The notes under the pieces: model-generated | The model's input: the letters and a program-made list of their open reading frames with translations, nothing else | Databases searched by the model: none | Told to the model about the DNA's origin: nothing | Source: Bacillus salipaludis | Lineage (GTDB): Bacteria; Bacillota; Bacilli; Bacillales_B; DSM-18226 | Direction: 5' to 3' | DNA length: 56,907 bases | Assembly: GCF_004358205.1 (NCBI RefSeq) | Contig: NZ_SMYO01000020.1 | Location: 1 to 56,907, forward strand | Position numbers and translations under genes: made by a program | Part shown: in pieces, positions 26,800 to 33,997 of the stretch | Layout of the letters: each line of letters begins with the position of its first letter | How positions within the stretch are numbered: the stretch's first letter is position 1

Positions 26800-27393
26800 A
26801 TGAAGGATTTTATTTTCTCAATTTTAATGTTTCTATCACAGTTAGGCTATCTCGGAATTGCTTTAGGTTTAATGATTGAAATTATCCCAAGTGAGATTGT
26901 CTTGGGTTATGGCGGATATATGATTGCACAAGGCCATTTGAACTTTTTAGGAGCGGTCATTGCTGGAACCATTGGTGGAACGATAGCCCAGCTCTTTTTA
27001 TATTGGGCAGGTTATTACGGCGGCCGTCCTTTCCTTGAAAAGTACGGTAAATATGTGTTAATTAAAAAGAGCCACATCGATGTTGCTGAAAGTTGGTTTC
27101 AAAAGTATGGGGCTGGTGTCATTTTTTCTGCACGCTTTATCCCCGTTGTCAGACATGCCATTTCCATTCCAGCAGGAATAGCGAAAATGCCTGTCAGCAA
27201 ATTTACCCTTTACACCGTTGCGGCGGTATTGCCGTGGACCGTCTTATTTCTGTACTTAGGAAAGGTACTGAAGGAAAATTGGTCTCATATTAAAGAATAT
27301 GCACAGCCCTATGTGCTTCCAATTATTATCACAGCAATTGTTTTAGCCGCCATTTACTTTATTATCAAAAAAACAAAGAAAACCACCAAATGA
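26800..27393 (+). CDS. DedA-family membrane protein
   Basis: A 197-aa DedA/SNARE-associated (VTT) family protein. It shows the acidic re-entrant segment MIEIIPSEIVLGYGGYM, the GGTIAQLFLYWAGYYGGRP stretch and the basic FSARFIPVVRHAISIPAG motif. Recent work places some DedA proteins as lipid-carrier or phospholipid flippases. Which lipid this paralogue handles is not visible. SD AAGGTGAATT. Its own terminator follows. Confidence 0.93.
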   Translation: MKDFIFSILMFLSQLGYLGIALGLMIEIIPSEIVLGYGGYMIAQGHLNFLGAVIAGTIGGTIAQLFLYWAGYYGGRPFLEKYGKYVLIKKSHIDVAESWFQKYGAGVIFSARFIPVVRHAISIPAGIAKMPVSKFTLYTVAAVLPWTVLFLYLGKVLKENWSHIKEYAQPYVLPIIITAIVLAAIYFIIKKTKKTTK

Positions 27394-27409
27394 TGACTTG
27401 GTGGTTTTT
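27380..27409 (+). terminator. Terminator of the dedA gene
   Basis: The stem AAACCACCAA/TTGGTGGTTT overlaps the stop codon and is followed by TTT. Confidence 0.85.
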
Positions 27410-27515
27410 TCTGACCGCCGAAAATCTTTCGGTAGCCGTTTATTTTGTTTGCGCTCTTTAACGATTCAATGCATTAATTTAGTGCAAAATAATTAGTTCG
27501 GTCTGTGCAACAAGT

Positions 27516-27577
27516 CTGTTGATTTCCGCTCCAGGCACTCCCCGCGGAAAGCGAGTGACCGGAGCGGAAATCAACAG
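27516..27577. repeat. 62-bp palindromic interspersed repeat
   Basis: Two perfect 17-bp inverted arms (CTGTTGATTTCCGCTCC and its complement) enclose a core with a second GC-rich palindrome (CCGCGG). This is the intact member of the family decayed at 5287-5352. The rest of the gap 27394-27694 holds only terminators. Confidence 0.8.
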
Positions 27578-27629
27578 GCCCTATTACAGGGACTATCGAG
27601 AAAATTCGTATTTAGATTTAACAAAGAAA

Positions 27630-27660
27630 AAAATTGCCGAGAAAAATATCCTTTCTCGAC
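27630..27660 (-). terminator. Terminator of the 107-aa membrane protein gene
   Basis: The minus-strand stem GTCGAGAAA/TTTCTCGGC is followed by AATTTTTTT. Confidence 0.75.
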
Positions 27661-27694
27661 AACCTAGAAGACCACCAAATGGTCTTTATCTAAT

Positions 27695-28018
27695 CTATGA
27701 ACCCCGACGCTTTGAAAATTTTGCTTGTGCCCAGGCATCGAGTTTTTTGACATGGCCCTTTCCAAGGGTAAATCCATATAGGATAAGCAGCACAATAATT
27801 AAGGTAAACAGATCAACTTTCCTTGTTGCAATAAAGTTGATAATTCCCATTAATACTTGCGGGATCACTCCAGTCAACGCGAATAATACCGTTGCCACCT
27901 TAAACCAGAAACTGGATTGCAGACCGTACCTGGCATACAACAAGAAAAAGGTCGATGACCACGCCAGTACCTCAAGACTTACCAAAATCACCCATTTATT
28001 CTCTAATAAAAAATCCAT
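27695..28018 (-). CDS. Unknown small membrane protein under a ykkC-class riboswitch
   Basis: A 107-aa protein with three predicted membrane helices (about 9-29, 38-60, 68-86) and a basic tail (KFSKRRGS). I do not recognise the family. Helix 1 carries a buried glutamate (VSLEVLAW). Length and riboswitch context recall SMR/Gdx guanidinium exporters, which are about 105 aa with four helices and an N-terminal functional Glu. The rest of the sequence does not show SMR motifs, so this is not claimed. AAGGGAGATAGGGGA precedes the ATG. Expression is predicted to be gated by the upstream riboswitch/terminator. A monocistronic unit. Confidence 0.8.
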   Translation of the reverse strand: MDFLLENKWVILVSLEVLAWSSTFFLLYARYGLQSSFWFKVATVLFALTGVIPQVLMGIINFIATRKVDLFTLIIVLLILYGFTLGKGHVKKLDAWAQAKFSKRRGS

Positions 28019-28037
28019 TCCCCTATCTCCCTTCTAA

Positions 28038-28088
28038 AAAATAAAAAAGCCCGGAAAAATATCGTTTCCGACATTTCTCCCAGGCTTT
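28038..28088 (-). terminator. Riboswitch expression-platform terminator
   Basis: On the minus strand AAAGCCTGG (28088-28080) can pair with CCGGGCTTT (28054-28046), followed by a TTTTTTATTTTTT run. An inner hairpin ATGTCG/CGATAT fills the loop. The 5' arm belongs to the conserved 3' end of the aptamer (AAAAGCCTGGGAGA). Ligand-bound aptamer and terminator are thus mutually exclusive, a genetic ON switch. Confidence 0.85.
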
Positions 28089-28212
28089 TATCCCTCCGTG
28101 TACACCATAAGAAAAGCACAAGCACCTTGGTCAGGCACAACCTTCTTAAACGGTGCGTTTTCTCTCGGACCAGACTAGCTTGAATAAGCCACGGAACCCT
28201 AGAAAACCTTTT
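28074..28212 (-). promoter_or_regulatory. ykkC-class riboswitch, probably guanidine-I
   Basis: The minus-strand leader contains all hallmark blocks of the ykkC aptamer in order: CTAGGGTTCCG (28202-28192), GGTCCGAGAGA (28171-28161), and ACACGGAGGGATAAAAGCC followed by GGGAGA (about 28100-28076). A variable stem region separates the last two. Subtype 1 of this class senses guanidinium; subtype 2 variants sense ppGpp, PRPP or nucleotides and are rare in Bacilli. Guanidine-I is therefore the likely call, but the subtype was not resolved by structure. It lies between kimA and the 107-aa membrane protein gene. Confidence 0.85.
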
Positions 28213-28270
28213 CCGATATGATTTGTAACCTATTTTAACACAAAAACCCAAAACCAGATACTTCCAAATT

Positions 28271-30097
28271 TTACTTTTTGAAATGATATGGCAGGGTCGC
28301 CACAATCACTTTCTTTTTATAAAGCAGATAGGCACGTATTAATAAACTAGATTGGTTGTGCAATATATTGTGCCAGCTTTTTTTCGTAATAAATTGCGGA
28401 ATTAATACGGTAACACGGTAATTATTTTCACTTGCCTTGTGTTCCACTGTATCAATAAATTTACTTAACGGATGCAGAATGCTTCGATAATGAGATTGTA
28501 AGGTGACAAGCCGGACATCCGGCTGCCATTTTTGCCATTTTTCCTCAAAGCGTTTTTCATCCTCACGATCAAAGGAAACATACACTGCAAAGATTTGGTC
28601 TGTTAACGACTTTGCATAATTAATTGAATTTTCTACAACCCGGGTAACCCCTGCCACCGGAACAATAATAACGTTCCCCTCAATCGGTATTGCAGGCTGC
28701 TGGTTATAGACACGTAATTGCTCCCCGACAGCTTCATAATGCTTATTAATCCGGTGAAATAGGAGCACAATCAGCGGCAAGAAGATAAATACAAACCAAA
28801 CTTGCCCGAGCTTTGTAATAAAGAAAATCAGTAAAACAGTTAATGTAATTAAAGCACCAATCAAATTGGCAGTTAGCTTCGCCACCCAGCCAGCCGGCTT
28901 TTCGCGGACCCATTTAATAATCATCCCAGTCTGCGACAAAGTAAATGGAATAAAAACACCTACCGCATAAAGGGGAATTAAATGTTCAGTTTGCCCATGA
29001 AAGGTAATAATCAATAAAATGGATGCTATACCTAAGGAAACAATCCCATTAGAATACCCTAGACGGTCACCGCGAATCGTAAACATCCTTGGCATATATT
29101 TATCTTTTGCCAGGTTATAGGCTAACTGTGGGAAAGCAGAAAAGCCTGTATTAGCTGCTAAAACGAGGATCAGTGCAGTCGTACCCTGTACAAAAAAGTA
29201 AAGATAATTTCGCCCAAAGGTTTCTTTCGTAATTTGTGAAACAACGGTTTCCTCCACTTTTGGAGCAATCCCATAATAATAGGCTAAAAAAGTAATCCCT
29301 GAAAATAAAACGGCGAGCAACGATCCCATTAAAATAAGCGTTTTTGCCGCATTATTAGGAGCGGGATCCTTGAAATTTGGTATCGCATTGGAAATTGCCT
29401 CGACACCTGTTAACGCTGAACATCCTGACGCAAATGCTCTTAGTAATAAGAATAACGTAATTCCTTGTACCGGCGCGCCAATCGGAGCATGATGAACGGT
29501 TGGAGAAACATTTCCGGTTATTATTTTGAAAATCCCGACAACAATCAAAACAACAAGGGCAAAGACAAATAAATAGACAGGATAGGCTAAAATGGAAGCC
29601 GACTCCGTCAAGCCACGAAGATTTAAGATGGTAATCAATACAACCAACACACAAGCAATTGAGACGGTGTGTGGATGAAGTACTGGAAATGCGGATGTTA
29701 TTGCATCAGTTCCAGCTGAAACACTTACAGCTACTGTCAATATGTAATCAACCAGCAGGGATCCCCCGGCGATTAACCCCGCATTCTCACCTAAGTTTTC
29801 CTTCGAAACCAAATAGGCGCCTCCACCCTGTGGGTAGCTAAATATAATTTGTCGATAAGAAATGATAAGTGCAGCTAATAAAAATAATACGCCTACTGCA
29901 ATTGGAATCGAGTACCAAAAAGCTATAACACTAATGGTCGCCAAAACAAGAAGAATTTGCTCTGTTCCGTATGCAACAGAGGATAGTGCATCGGAAGAAA
30001 GAATGGCTAACGCCTTAAATATATTTAACTTTTGTTCGCCCAATGCCGCTGATTTTAACGGCCGGCCAATTAAAAATCTCTTGATAGAAGAGAGCAA
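28271..30097 (-). CDS. kimA: KimA-type high-affinity potassium importer (APC family, formerly YdaO)
   Basis: A protein of about 608 aa with 12 membrane helices (to about residue 450) and a C-terminal cytosolic USP-like domain. It is extensively similar to B. subtilis KimA (607 aa): SIKRFLIGRPLKS at the start and ITKKSWHNILHNQS...TLPYHFKK at the end. KimA is a proton-coupled K+ importer that c-di-AMP inhibits. The TTG at 30097 gives a homologue-like start (MLSSIKRF) with GGTGGG 8 nt upstream. The GTG three codons earlier overlaps that SD. In B. subtilis it is under a c-di-AMP riboswitch. I could not find one in the 235-bp leader here. Confidence 0.93.
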   Translation of the reverse strand: MLSSIKRFLIGRPLKSAALGEQKLNIFKALAILSSDALSSVAYGTEQILLVLATISVIAFWYSIPIAVGVLFLLAALIISYRQIIFSYPQGGGAYLVSKENLGENAGLIAGGSLLVDYILTVAVSVSAGTDAITSAFPVLHPHTVSIACVLVVLITILNLRGLTESASILAYPVYLFVFALVVLIVVGIFKIITGNVSPTVHHAPIGAPVQGITLFLLLRAFASGCSALTGVEAISNAIPNFKDPAPNNAAKTLILMGSLLAVLFSGITFLAYYYGIAPKVEETVVSQITKETFGRNYLYFFVQGTTALILVLAANTGFSAFPQLAYNLAKDKYMPRMFTIRGDRLGYSNGIVSLGIASILLIITFHGQTEHLIPLYAVGVFIPFTLSQTGMIIKWVREKPAGWVAKLTANLIGALITLTVLLIFFITKLGQVWFVFIFLPLIVLLFHRINKHYEAVGEQLRVYNQQPAIPIEGNVIIVPVAGVTRVVENSINYAKSLTDQIFAVYVSFDREDEKRFEEKWQKWQPDVRLVTLQSHYRSILHPLSKFIDTVEHKASENNYRVTVLIPQFITKKSWHNILHNQSSLLIRAYLLYKKKVIVATLPYHFKK

Positions 30098-30332
30098 GTG
30101 ATTCACCCACCAGACTTGAAGTAGAGTTACCGATTGATTTTAACACAAGAGGATAGTGAATATGAAGTATTTTCTTTTCGACAAAGTCACTGAATAGATT
30201 CCAATTAACCTAAAAAAACTGTTATTGTAACCTTAGTGTTGTCGAAAAATATTAATTTATTAGGAATTATGGTTTAAAAGAAAAAAAGCTGCTGAAAGGG
30301 ATTTATTTAATCCTCCAGACAACCTTTTCAAT

Positions 30333-30821
30333 CTACATTTTGACTCCCTCAACTTCAAGGAGCTTTCTTTTAATCGGGGTGTTGCTCCCCGCATATCCAA
30401 CTAAACTCCCATTCTTGCCAATTACCCTATGGCAGGGAATAATAATCGGAATTTGATTTGTCCGATTTGCTTGACCAACAGCCCTGACAGCTTTGGGATT
30501 CCCAATCATTTCAGCCACATCCGCATAGCTTCTAATTTCTCCAAACGGAATGGATTGGAGCGCTTCCCAAACCTTTTTACGAAAATCCGTACCTTCAACC
30601 GAAAGGGTCAGCTCAAATTGTTGACGATAGCCTTGAAAATACTCATCTAATTGTTTTACCGCTTCACCGCAAAGCTCCAAATCTTCTTTTAATGTAGGGT
30701 TTTCTTTTTGATAGTTCTGCCAGTCCTCTTCAAACATCTCAATTCTTTTAACACCTTTTTCATCTGCAATCACATAAAGCTTCCCTATCGGCGATTCGTA
30801 AGCTGCATAACCTAGTCTCAA
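30333..30821 (-). CDS. ogt: Methylated-DNA--protein-cysteine methyltransferase
   Basis: A 162-aa Ogt-type suicide repair protein removing O6-alkyl groups from guanine. The acceptor cysteine is in IPCHRVIG. The helix-turn-helix SYADVAEMIGNPKAVRAVGQANRTN and the C-terminal YAG..PIKRKLLEVE are present. A TTG at 30821 with TGGAG 9 nt upstream gives an N-terminus (MRLGYAAYESPIG) matching homologues. The ATG at 30860 lacks an SD. Confidence 0.92.
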   Translation of the reverse strand: MRLGYAAYESPIGKLYVIADEKGVKRIEMFEEDWQNYQKENPTLKEDLELCGEAVKQLDEYFQGYRQQFELTLSVEGTDFRKKVWEALQSIPFGEIRSYADVAEMIGNPKAVRAVGQANRTNQIPIIIPCHRVIGKNGSLVGYAGSNTPIKRKLLEVEGVKM

Positions 30822-30910
30822 TTCAATCACTCCAGATAAGATACATCTATTTCTATCCATTATACAATGGATTTAAATTCCCTATACGATACTTTTGTAG
30901 CAGAGGAAAT

Positions 30911-30939
30911 GAAAAAACGTTCCTACATAAGTAGAAACG
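30911..30939 (-). terminator. Terminator of the DinB-family gene
   Basis: The minus-strand stem CGTTTCTAC/GTAGGAACG, with one mismatch and a four-base loop, is followed by TTTTTTC. Confidence 0.75.
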
Positions 30940-30963
30940 ATCTTTCAATTACCTGTTTTTCTT

Positions 30964-31428
30964 TTATTTACTTGCTGCTTCAATAACTCGCTTCATAGCT
31001 TGTATTTGCCCCAAATGATTGGCCTCATGGAAGGTCGCAAAATTAGCAATTTCACCGAATGATTCTAAACCAAGGAATGGGGTTGCAAGTCGTTCATTTA
31101 AGCTTTCAGCCGGAACCTCTTTAATACGATTGATTTGCTCTTTTAACTGGCTTGTTAATTCTGCTATGGACGGAACAGCACCCTGCCAATCAGCAGGTTT
31201 CGTGCCAGTTGCAAATAACGTCATATAATTCTCCGGCAGGTTAGTTGATTTTTTAGGGAACCCAAACATAAACTGCTCTGCTACCGTTAACACATGCCCA
31301 ATATGCCAATGAATGGTGTTATTAAAACCTTCCGGCTGTATATCCACAATCGCTTCATCTATAGCATCAATATTTTTAAGAAAAAAGTTTCTCGTTACCT
31401 TAAAATGCTTGAATAATAATTCACTCAT
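30964..31428 (-). CDS. DinB/YfiT-family putative metal-dependent hydrolase
   Basis: A 154-aa four-helix-bundle protein of the DinB superfamily. The metal-binding histidines appear as HWHIGHVL near residues 41-48 and in the C-terminal ATFHEANHLGQIQAM. Family members include mycothiol/bacillithiol-dependent transferases and uncharacterised Bacillus proteins, so the substrate cannot be named. SD CGAGGAGG precedes the ATG. Confidence 0.88.
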   Translation of the reverse strand: MSELLFKHFKVTRNFFLKNIDAIDEAIVDIQPEGFNNTIHWHIGHVLTVAEQFMFGFPKKSTNLPENYMTLFATGTKPADWQGAVPSIAELTSQLKEQINRIKEVPAESLNERLATPFLGLESFGEIANFATFHEANHLGQIQAMKRVIEAASK

Positions 31429-31498
31429 ACCCTAGCCTCCTCGATTTTGGTCGATTCTATTTTAACCCAAAATCATCCAACTTTGAAAATCAAATGAC

Positions 31499-33193
31499 TT
31501 ACATTTCATCAGGTGCCTCAACACCTAATAGTCGTAAACCTTCTTTCAGAACGACCGTAACCGAATAAACAAGGGCTAAACGTGCTTGCTTCTCATTATT
31601 GTCCTCTAGAATTTTTACTTCTCCATAATACTTATTAAAAGCTTGGGCTAGGTCGACTACATATTTAGCGACTTGGGAAGGATCGTACTGGTTAAATGCT
31701 CTTTTGATGGCATTTGGGAACTCCATGAGCATAGTAATAACCTTCCATTCTTTTTCCCAAGAATAATCGATTCTGCTTGGCTGCCAATCGGCGGACCAAT
31801 TTCCTTTTCGTAAAATGGAGCAGGCCCGAGCATGCGTATATTGAACATATGGTCCCGTTTCTCCCTCAAAACGAAGCATTTCTTCTAATGAAAACTCAAT
31901 ATCATTCATTCTGAAATTCTTTAAGTCGTGGAAAATAACCGCTCCCACACCAACTTGTTTCGCAACTATGTCCTTGTTCTCTAGATTTGGATTTTTCTCT
32001 TCAATATTATGACGCGCCATTGAAATCGACTCATCTAAAACCTCTTCTAATAAAACAACTTTTCCTTTTCTAGTAGACATTTTCTTTCCGTCTTTTAACA
32101 TCATGCCAAATGGAATATGGACCATATTCTTTGCCCAGTCATACCCCAGTTTTCCTAAAACAGCTTTAAGTTGTTTAAAATGGAGACTTTGCTCATTCCC
32201 GACAACATATAAAGACTTATCAAAATGATAGGTTTCGTGGCGATAAAGAGCAGCAGCTAAATCACGGGTAGCATACAGCGTGGCCCCGTCTGACTTTTTA
32301 ATCAGACATGGGGGCAGTTCTTCTTCGGTTAATTCCACCACTTGAGCCTGATCTGATTCTACCAGCAATTGTTGTTCCTCAAGCAGCTTTACAACACGGT
32401 CCATTTTATCATTATAAAAAGCCTCACCGTTAAAGGAGTCAAACGCAACGTTCATTAAATCATAGATTCTAGAGAATTCTTTTAGAGACTCGTCGCGGAA
32501 CCATTGCCATAACTCATGCGCTTCCTTGTCACCATCTTCAAGCTTTTTAAACCAGCTTCTACCTTGGTCAACAAGGGATGGATCTTTCTCTGCCTCATCA
32601 TGGAACCTAATATAAAGAGTCAATAACTCCTTAATCGGGTTTTGCTTTACCTTCTCCGCTTCTCCCCAAAGCTTATAAGCAGTAATTAATTTACCAAACT
32701 GTGTACCCCAGTCACCGAGGTGATTGATTTTCACTGGCTTATAATCGCATTTTTCAAGAATAAGGGCAAGCGAATTCCCAATAACGGTAGAGCGCAAGTG
32801 GCCCATTGAGAACGGTTTGGCGATATTTGGAGAGGACATATCAATCGGTACTTTTCCGCCATTTCCTATCGCCTGCATACCATAACGGCTTTCTAGCGTG
32901 CCGATTTCCTTAATCACTTGTTCAGAAACCTGTTGTTTATTTAAAAATATGTTTAGATAGGCGCCAATTACTTCAATTTTTTCAAAAAGTGGCGATTGAA
33001 TTGTACTGCTTAGTTCCTGGGCTATTTGATTTGGTGACTTTCGTTTAACTTTTGCTAGTGTAAAGCATGGAAATGCCAAATCGCCATGTTCTTGGTTTTT
33101 TGGCTTTTCAATAAGTTGTTCGAGATCCTGAACTGAAATTTCTCCCTTTAGCGACTCAAAAAGTATTTCGGCAAGCTCTTTCTTAAAATTCAC
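31499..33193 (-). CDS. argS: Arginyl-tRNA synthetase
   Basis: A 564-aa class I aaRS. It shows an N-terminal additional domain, a HIGH variant in [13 protein letters not shown], a degenerate KMSK (KKMSTRKGK) and a C-terminal anticodon-binding domain ending [13 protein letters not shown]. The GTG at 33193 is preceded by TTGGAGGTTTTAAA. The 60-residue upstream extension is the translated T-box leader and not protein. The sequence resembles the argS variant some Bacilli carry besides the standard argS, so a second gene may exist elsewhere. Confidence 0.95.
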   Translation of the reverse strand: MNFKKELAEILFESLKGEISVQDLEQLIEKPKNQEHGDLAFPCFTLAKVKRKSPNQIAQELSSTIQSPLFEKIEVIGAYLNIFLNKQQVSEQVIKEIGTLESRYGMQAIGNGGKVPIDMSSPNIAKPFSMGHLRSTVIGNSLALILEKCDYKPVKINHLGDWGTQFGKLITAYKLWGEAEKVKQNPIKELLTLYIRFHDEAEKDPSLVDQGRSWFKKLEDGDKEAHELWQWFRDESLKEFSRIYDLMNVAFDSFNGEAFYNDKMDRVVKLLEEQQLLVESDQAQVVELTEEELPPCLIKKSDGATLYATRDLAAALYRHETYHFDKSLYVVGNEQSLHFKQLKAVLGKLGYDWAKNMVHIPFGMMLKDGKKMSTRKGKVVLLEEVLDESISMARHNIEEKNPNLENKDIVAKQVGVGAVIFHDLKNFRMNDIEFSLEEMLRFEGETGPYVQYTHARACSILRKGNWSADWQPSRIDYSWEKEWKVITMLMEFPNAIKRAFNQYDPSQVAKYVVDLAQAFNKYYGEVKILEDNNEKQARLALVYSVTVVLKEGLRLLGVEAPDEM

Positions 33194-33455
33194 TTTAAAA
33201 CCTCCAATAATTTTTATCCCAAATAAAAAACTCCCGCCTCTAAAAAAAGAGACGAGAGTTATCCCGCGGTACCACTCTAATTGTTCACAAAGAACCAGCT
33301 TACGCTTAGTAACGGAGTATTCTCCGGCATATCCTACTATTACTTCGGACGGCATCTCGAAAGTGCGCTTCATTATCTTCTCTTGGTTTCAGGCTCCCAC
33401 CGCCCCTGAATCGCTTTGACCTCACAGATAACTACTCTCTTTGTCATTGATTTTC
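33194..33455 (-). promoter_or_regulatory. T-box riboswitch controlling argS
   Basis: The minus-strand leader carries a Stem I region and the apparent specifier loop GAAGCGCACTTTC with Arg codon CGC (33367-33365). The near-invariant T-box AGAGTGGTACCGCGG is at 33278-33264. Uncharged tRNA-Arg binding should stabilise the antiterminator and switch argS on. tRNA-Arg(ACG) at 335-411 reads CGC. Confidence 0.9.
33222..33260 (-). terminator. T-box terminator of argS
   Basis: The minus-strand 12-bp stem AACTCTCGTCTC/GAGGCGGGAGTT with an eight-base loop is followed by TTTTTATTT. It immediately follows the T-box sequence. Confidence 0.9.
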
Positions 33456-33472
33456 GATGTTAATTACCAGAT

Positions 33473-33501
33473 ATTATACTGGAACATTAGGGATTTTTCC
33501 A
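33473..33501 (-). promoter_or_regulatory. Sigma-A promoter of argS
   Basis: TGGAAA (33501-33496), a 17-bp spacer and a consensus TATAAT (33478-33473) lie immediately upstream of the T-box leader. Confidence 0.75.
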
Positions 33502-33561
33502 GTGGTTCTTTAGTAATTTTCCTTATAAGAGGAAATCCTAACGGAAAGGAGGGATTTTTTC

Positions 33562-33816
33562 ATGGCTAGAAAAAATAACAAAATTCTCGTCCCGGGAGCA
33601 AGGGCCGAACTGGATGAATTAAAAGCCAGAGTTGTCAATGCCAAGAGCCCTGAGGATGCCAAATTTGAAGCGGCAGAAGAGACGGGTGTACCGTTAAAGA
33701 AAGGATATAACGGCCAGCTAACCTCCGAGCAAGCAGGAAAAGTCGGCGGCAGACTAGGCGGCAGCATGGTTCGTGAACTCGTAAAAATGGCACAGCAGAA
33801 CCTTGGAAAAAAATAA
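33562..33816 (+). CDS. Alpha/beta-type small acid-soluble spore protein
   Basis: An 84-aa SASP that coats and protects spore DNA. The GPR protease cleavage region is visible as KFEAAEETGVPL, followed by the conserved NGQLTSEQAGKVGGRLGGSMVRELVKMAQ DNA-binding segment. The N-terminus (ARKNNKILVPGARAELDELK) is typical of the minor Ssp proteins. SD AAAGGAGGG with a longer spacing precedes the ATG. It should be forespore-expressed, but no clear sigma-G promoter was identified. Divergent from argS. Confidence 0.95.
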   Translation: MARKNNKILVPGARAELDELKARVVNAKSPEDAKFEAAEETGVPLKKGYNGQLTSEQAGKVGGRLGGSMVRELVKMAQQNLGKK

Positions 33817-33874
33817 ACACATGTATAGAATACGATTGCTTAAATCACCGATTTTAATAGGCAATACTCTCTTC

Positions 33875-33946
33875 GCAGATAAAAGTGAGGTTTATGCAGA
33901 TAAATCACTAGGCATCGCAGATAAAACCTAAACTATCGCAGATAAA
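33875..33946. repeat. Four GCAGATAAA motifs at an exact 21-bp period
   Basis: Identical 9-mers GCAGATAAA start at 33875, 33896, 33917 and 33938. Three are preceded by TC and one by AT. The 21-bp spacing is two helical turns, so all copies face the same side of the DNA. Spacer sequences differ, unlike a simple copied tandem repeat. They lie between the SASP gene and the convergent end of yhgE. Confidence 0.9.
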
Positions 33947-33963
33947 TGCTTTATAAACCACAA

Positions 33964-33993
33964 AGGGGGTGCCCCATATATAGGGCACCCCCT
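33964..33993 (-). terminator. GC-rich stem-loop at the yhgE 3' end
   Basis: The stem AGGGGGTGCCC/GGGCACCCCCT with an eight-base loop follows the yhgE stop. The T-run on the minus strand is weak (TTTGTGGTTT). Confidence 0.65.
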
Positions 33994-33997
33994 CTCA

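Noticed and set aside
27695..28018. Calling the 107-aa protein an SMR/Gdx guanidinium exporter
   Set aside because: Size, riboswitch and an N-terminal membrane Glu are suggestive. The helix count and the remaining sequence do not match SMR motifs.
30098..30332. ydaO c-di-AMP riboswitch before kimA
   Set aside because: Expected from B. subtilis, but none of its conserved blocks are visible, so it was not listed as a feature.
33194..33373. 60-residue N-terminal extension of ArgS
   Set aside because: This is the translated T-box leader. The GTG at 33193 has a strong SD and the normal ArgS N-terminus.
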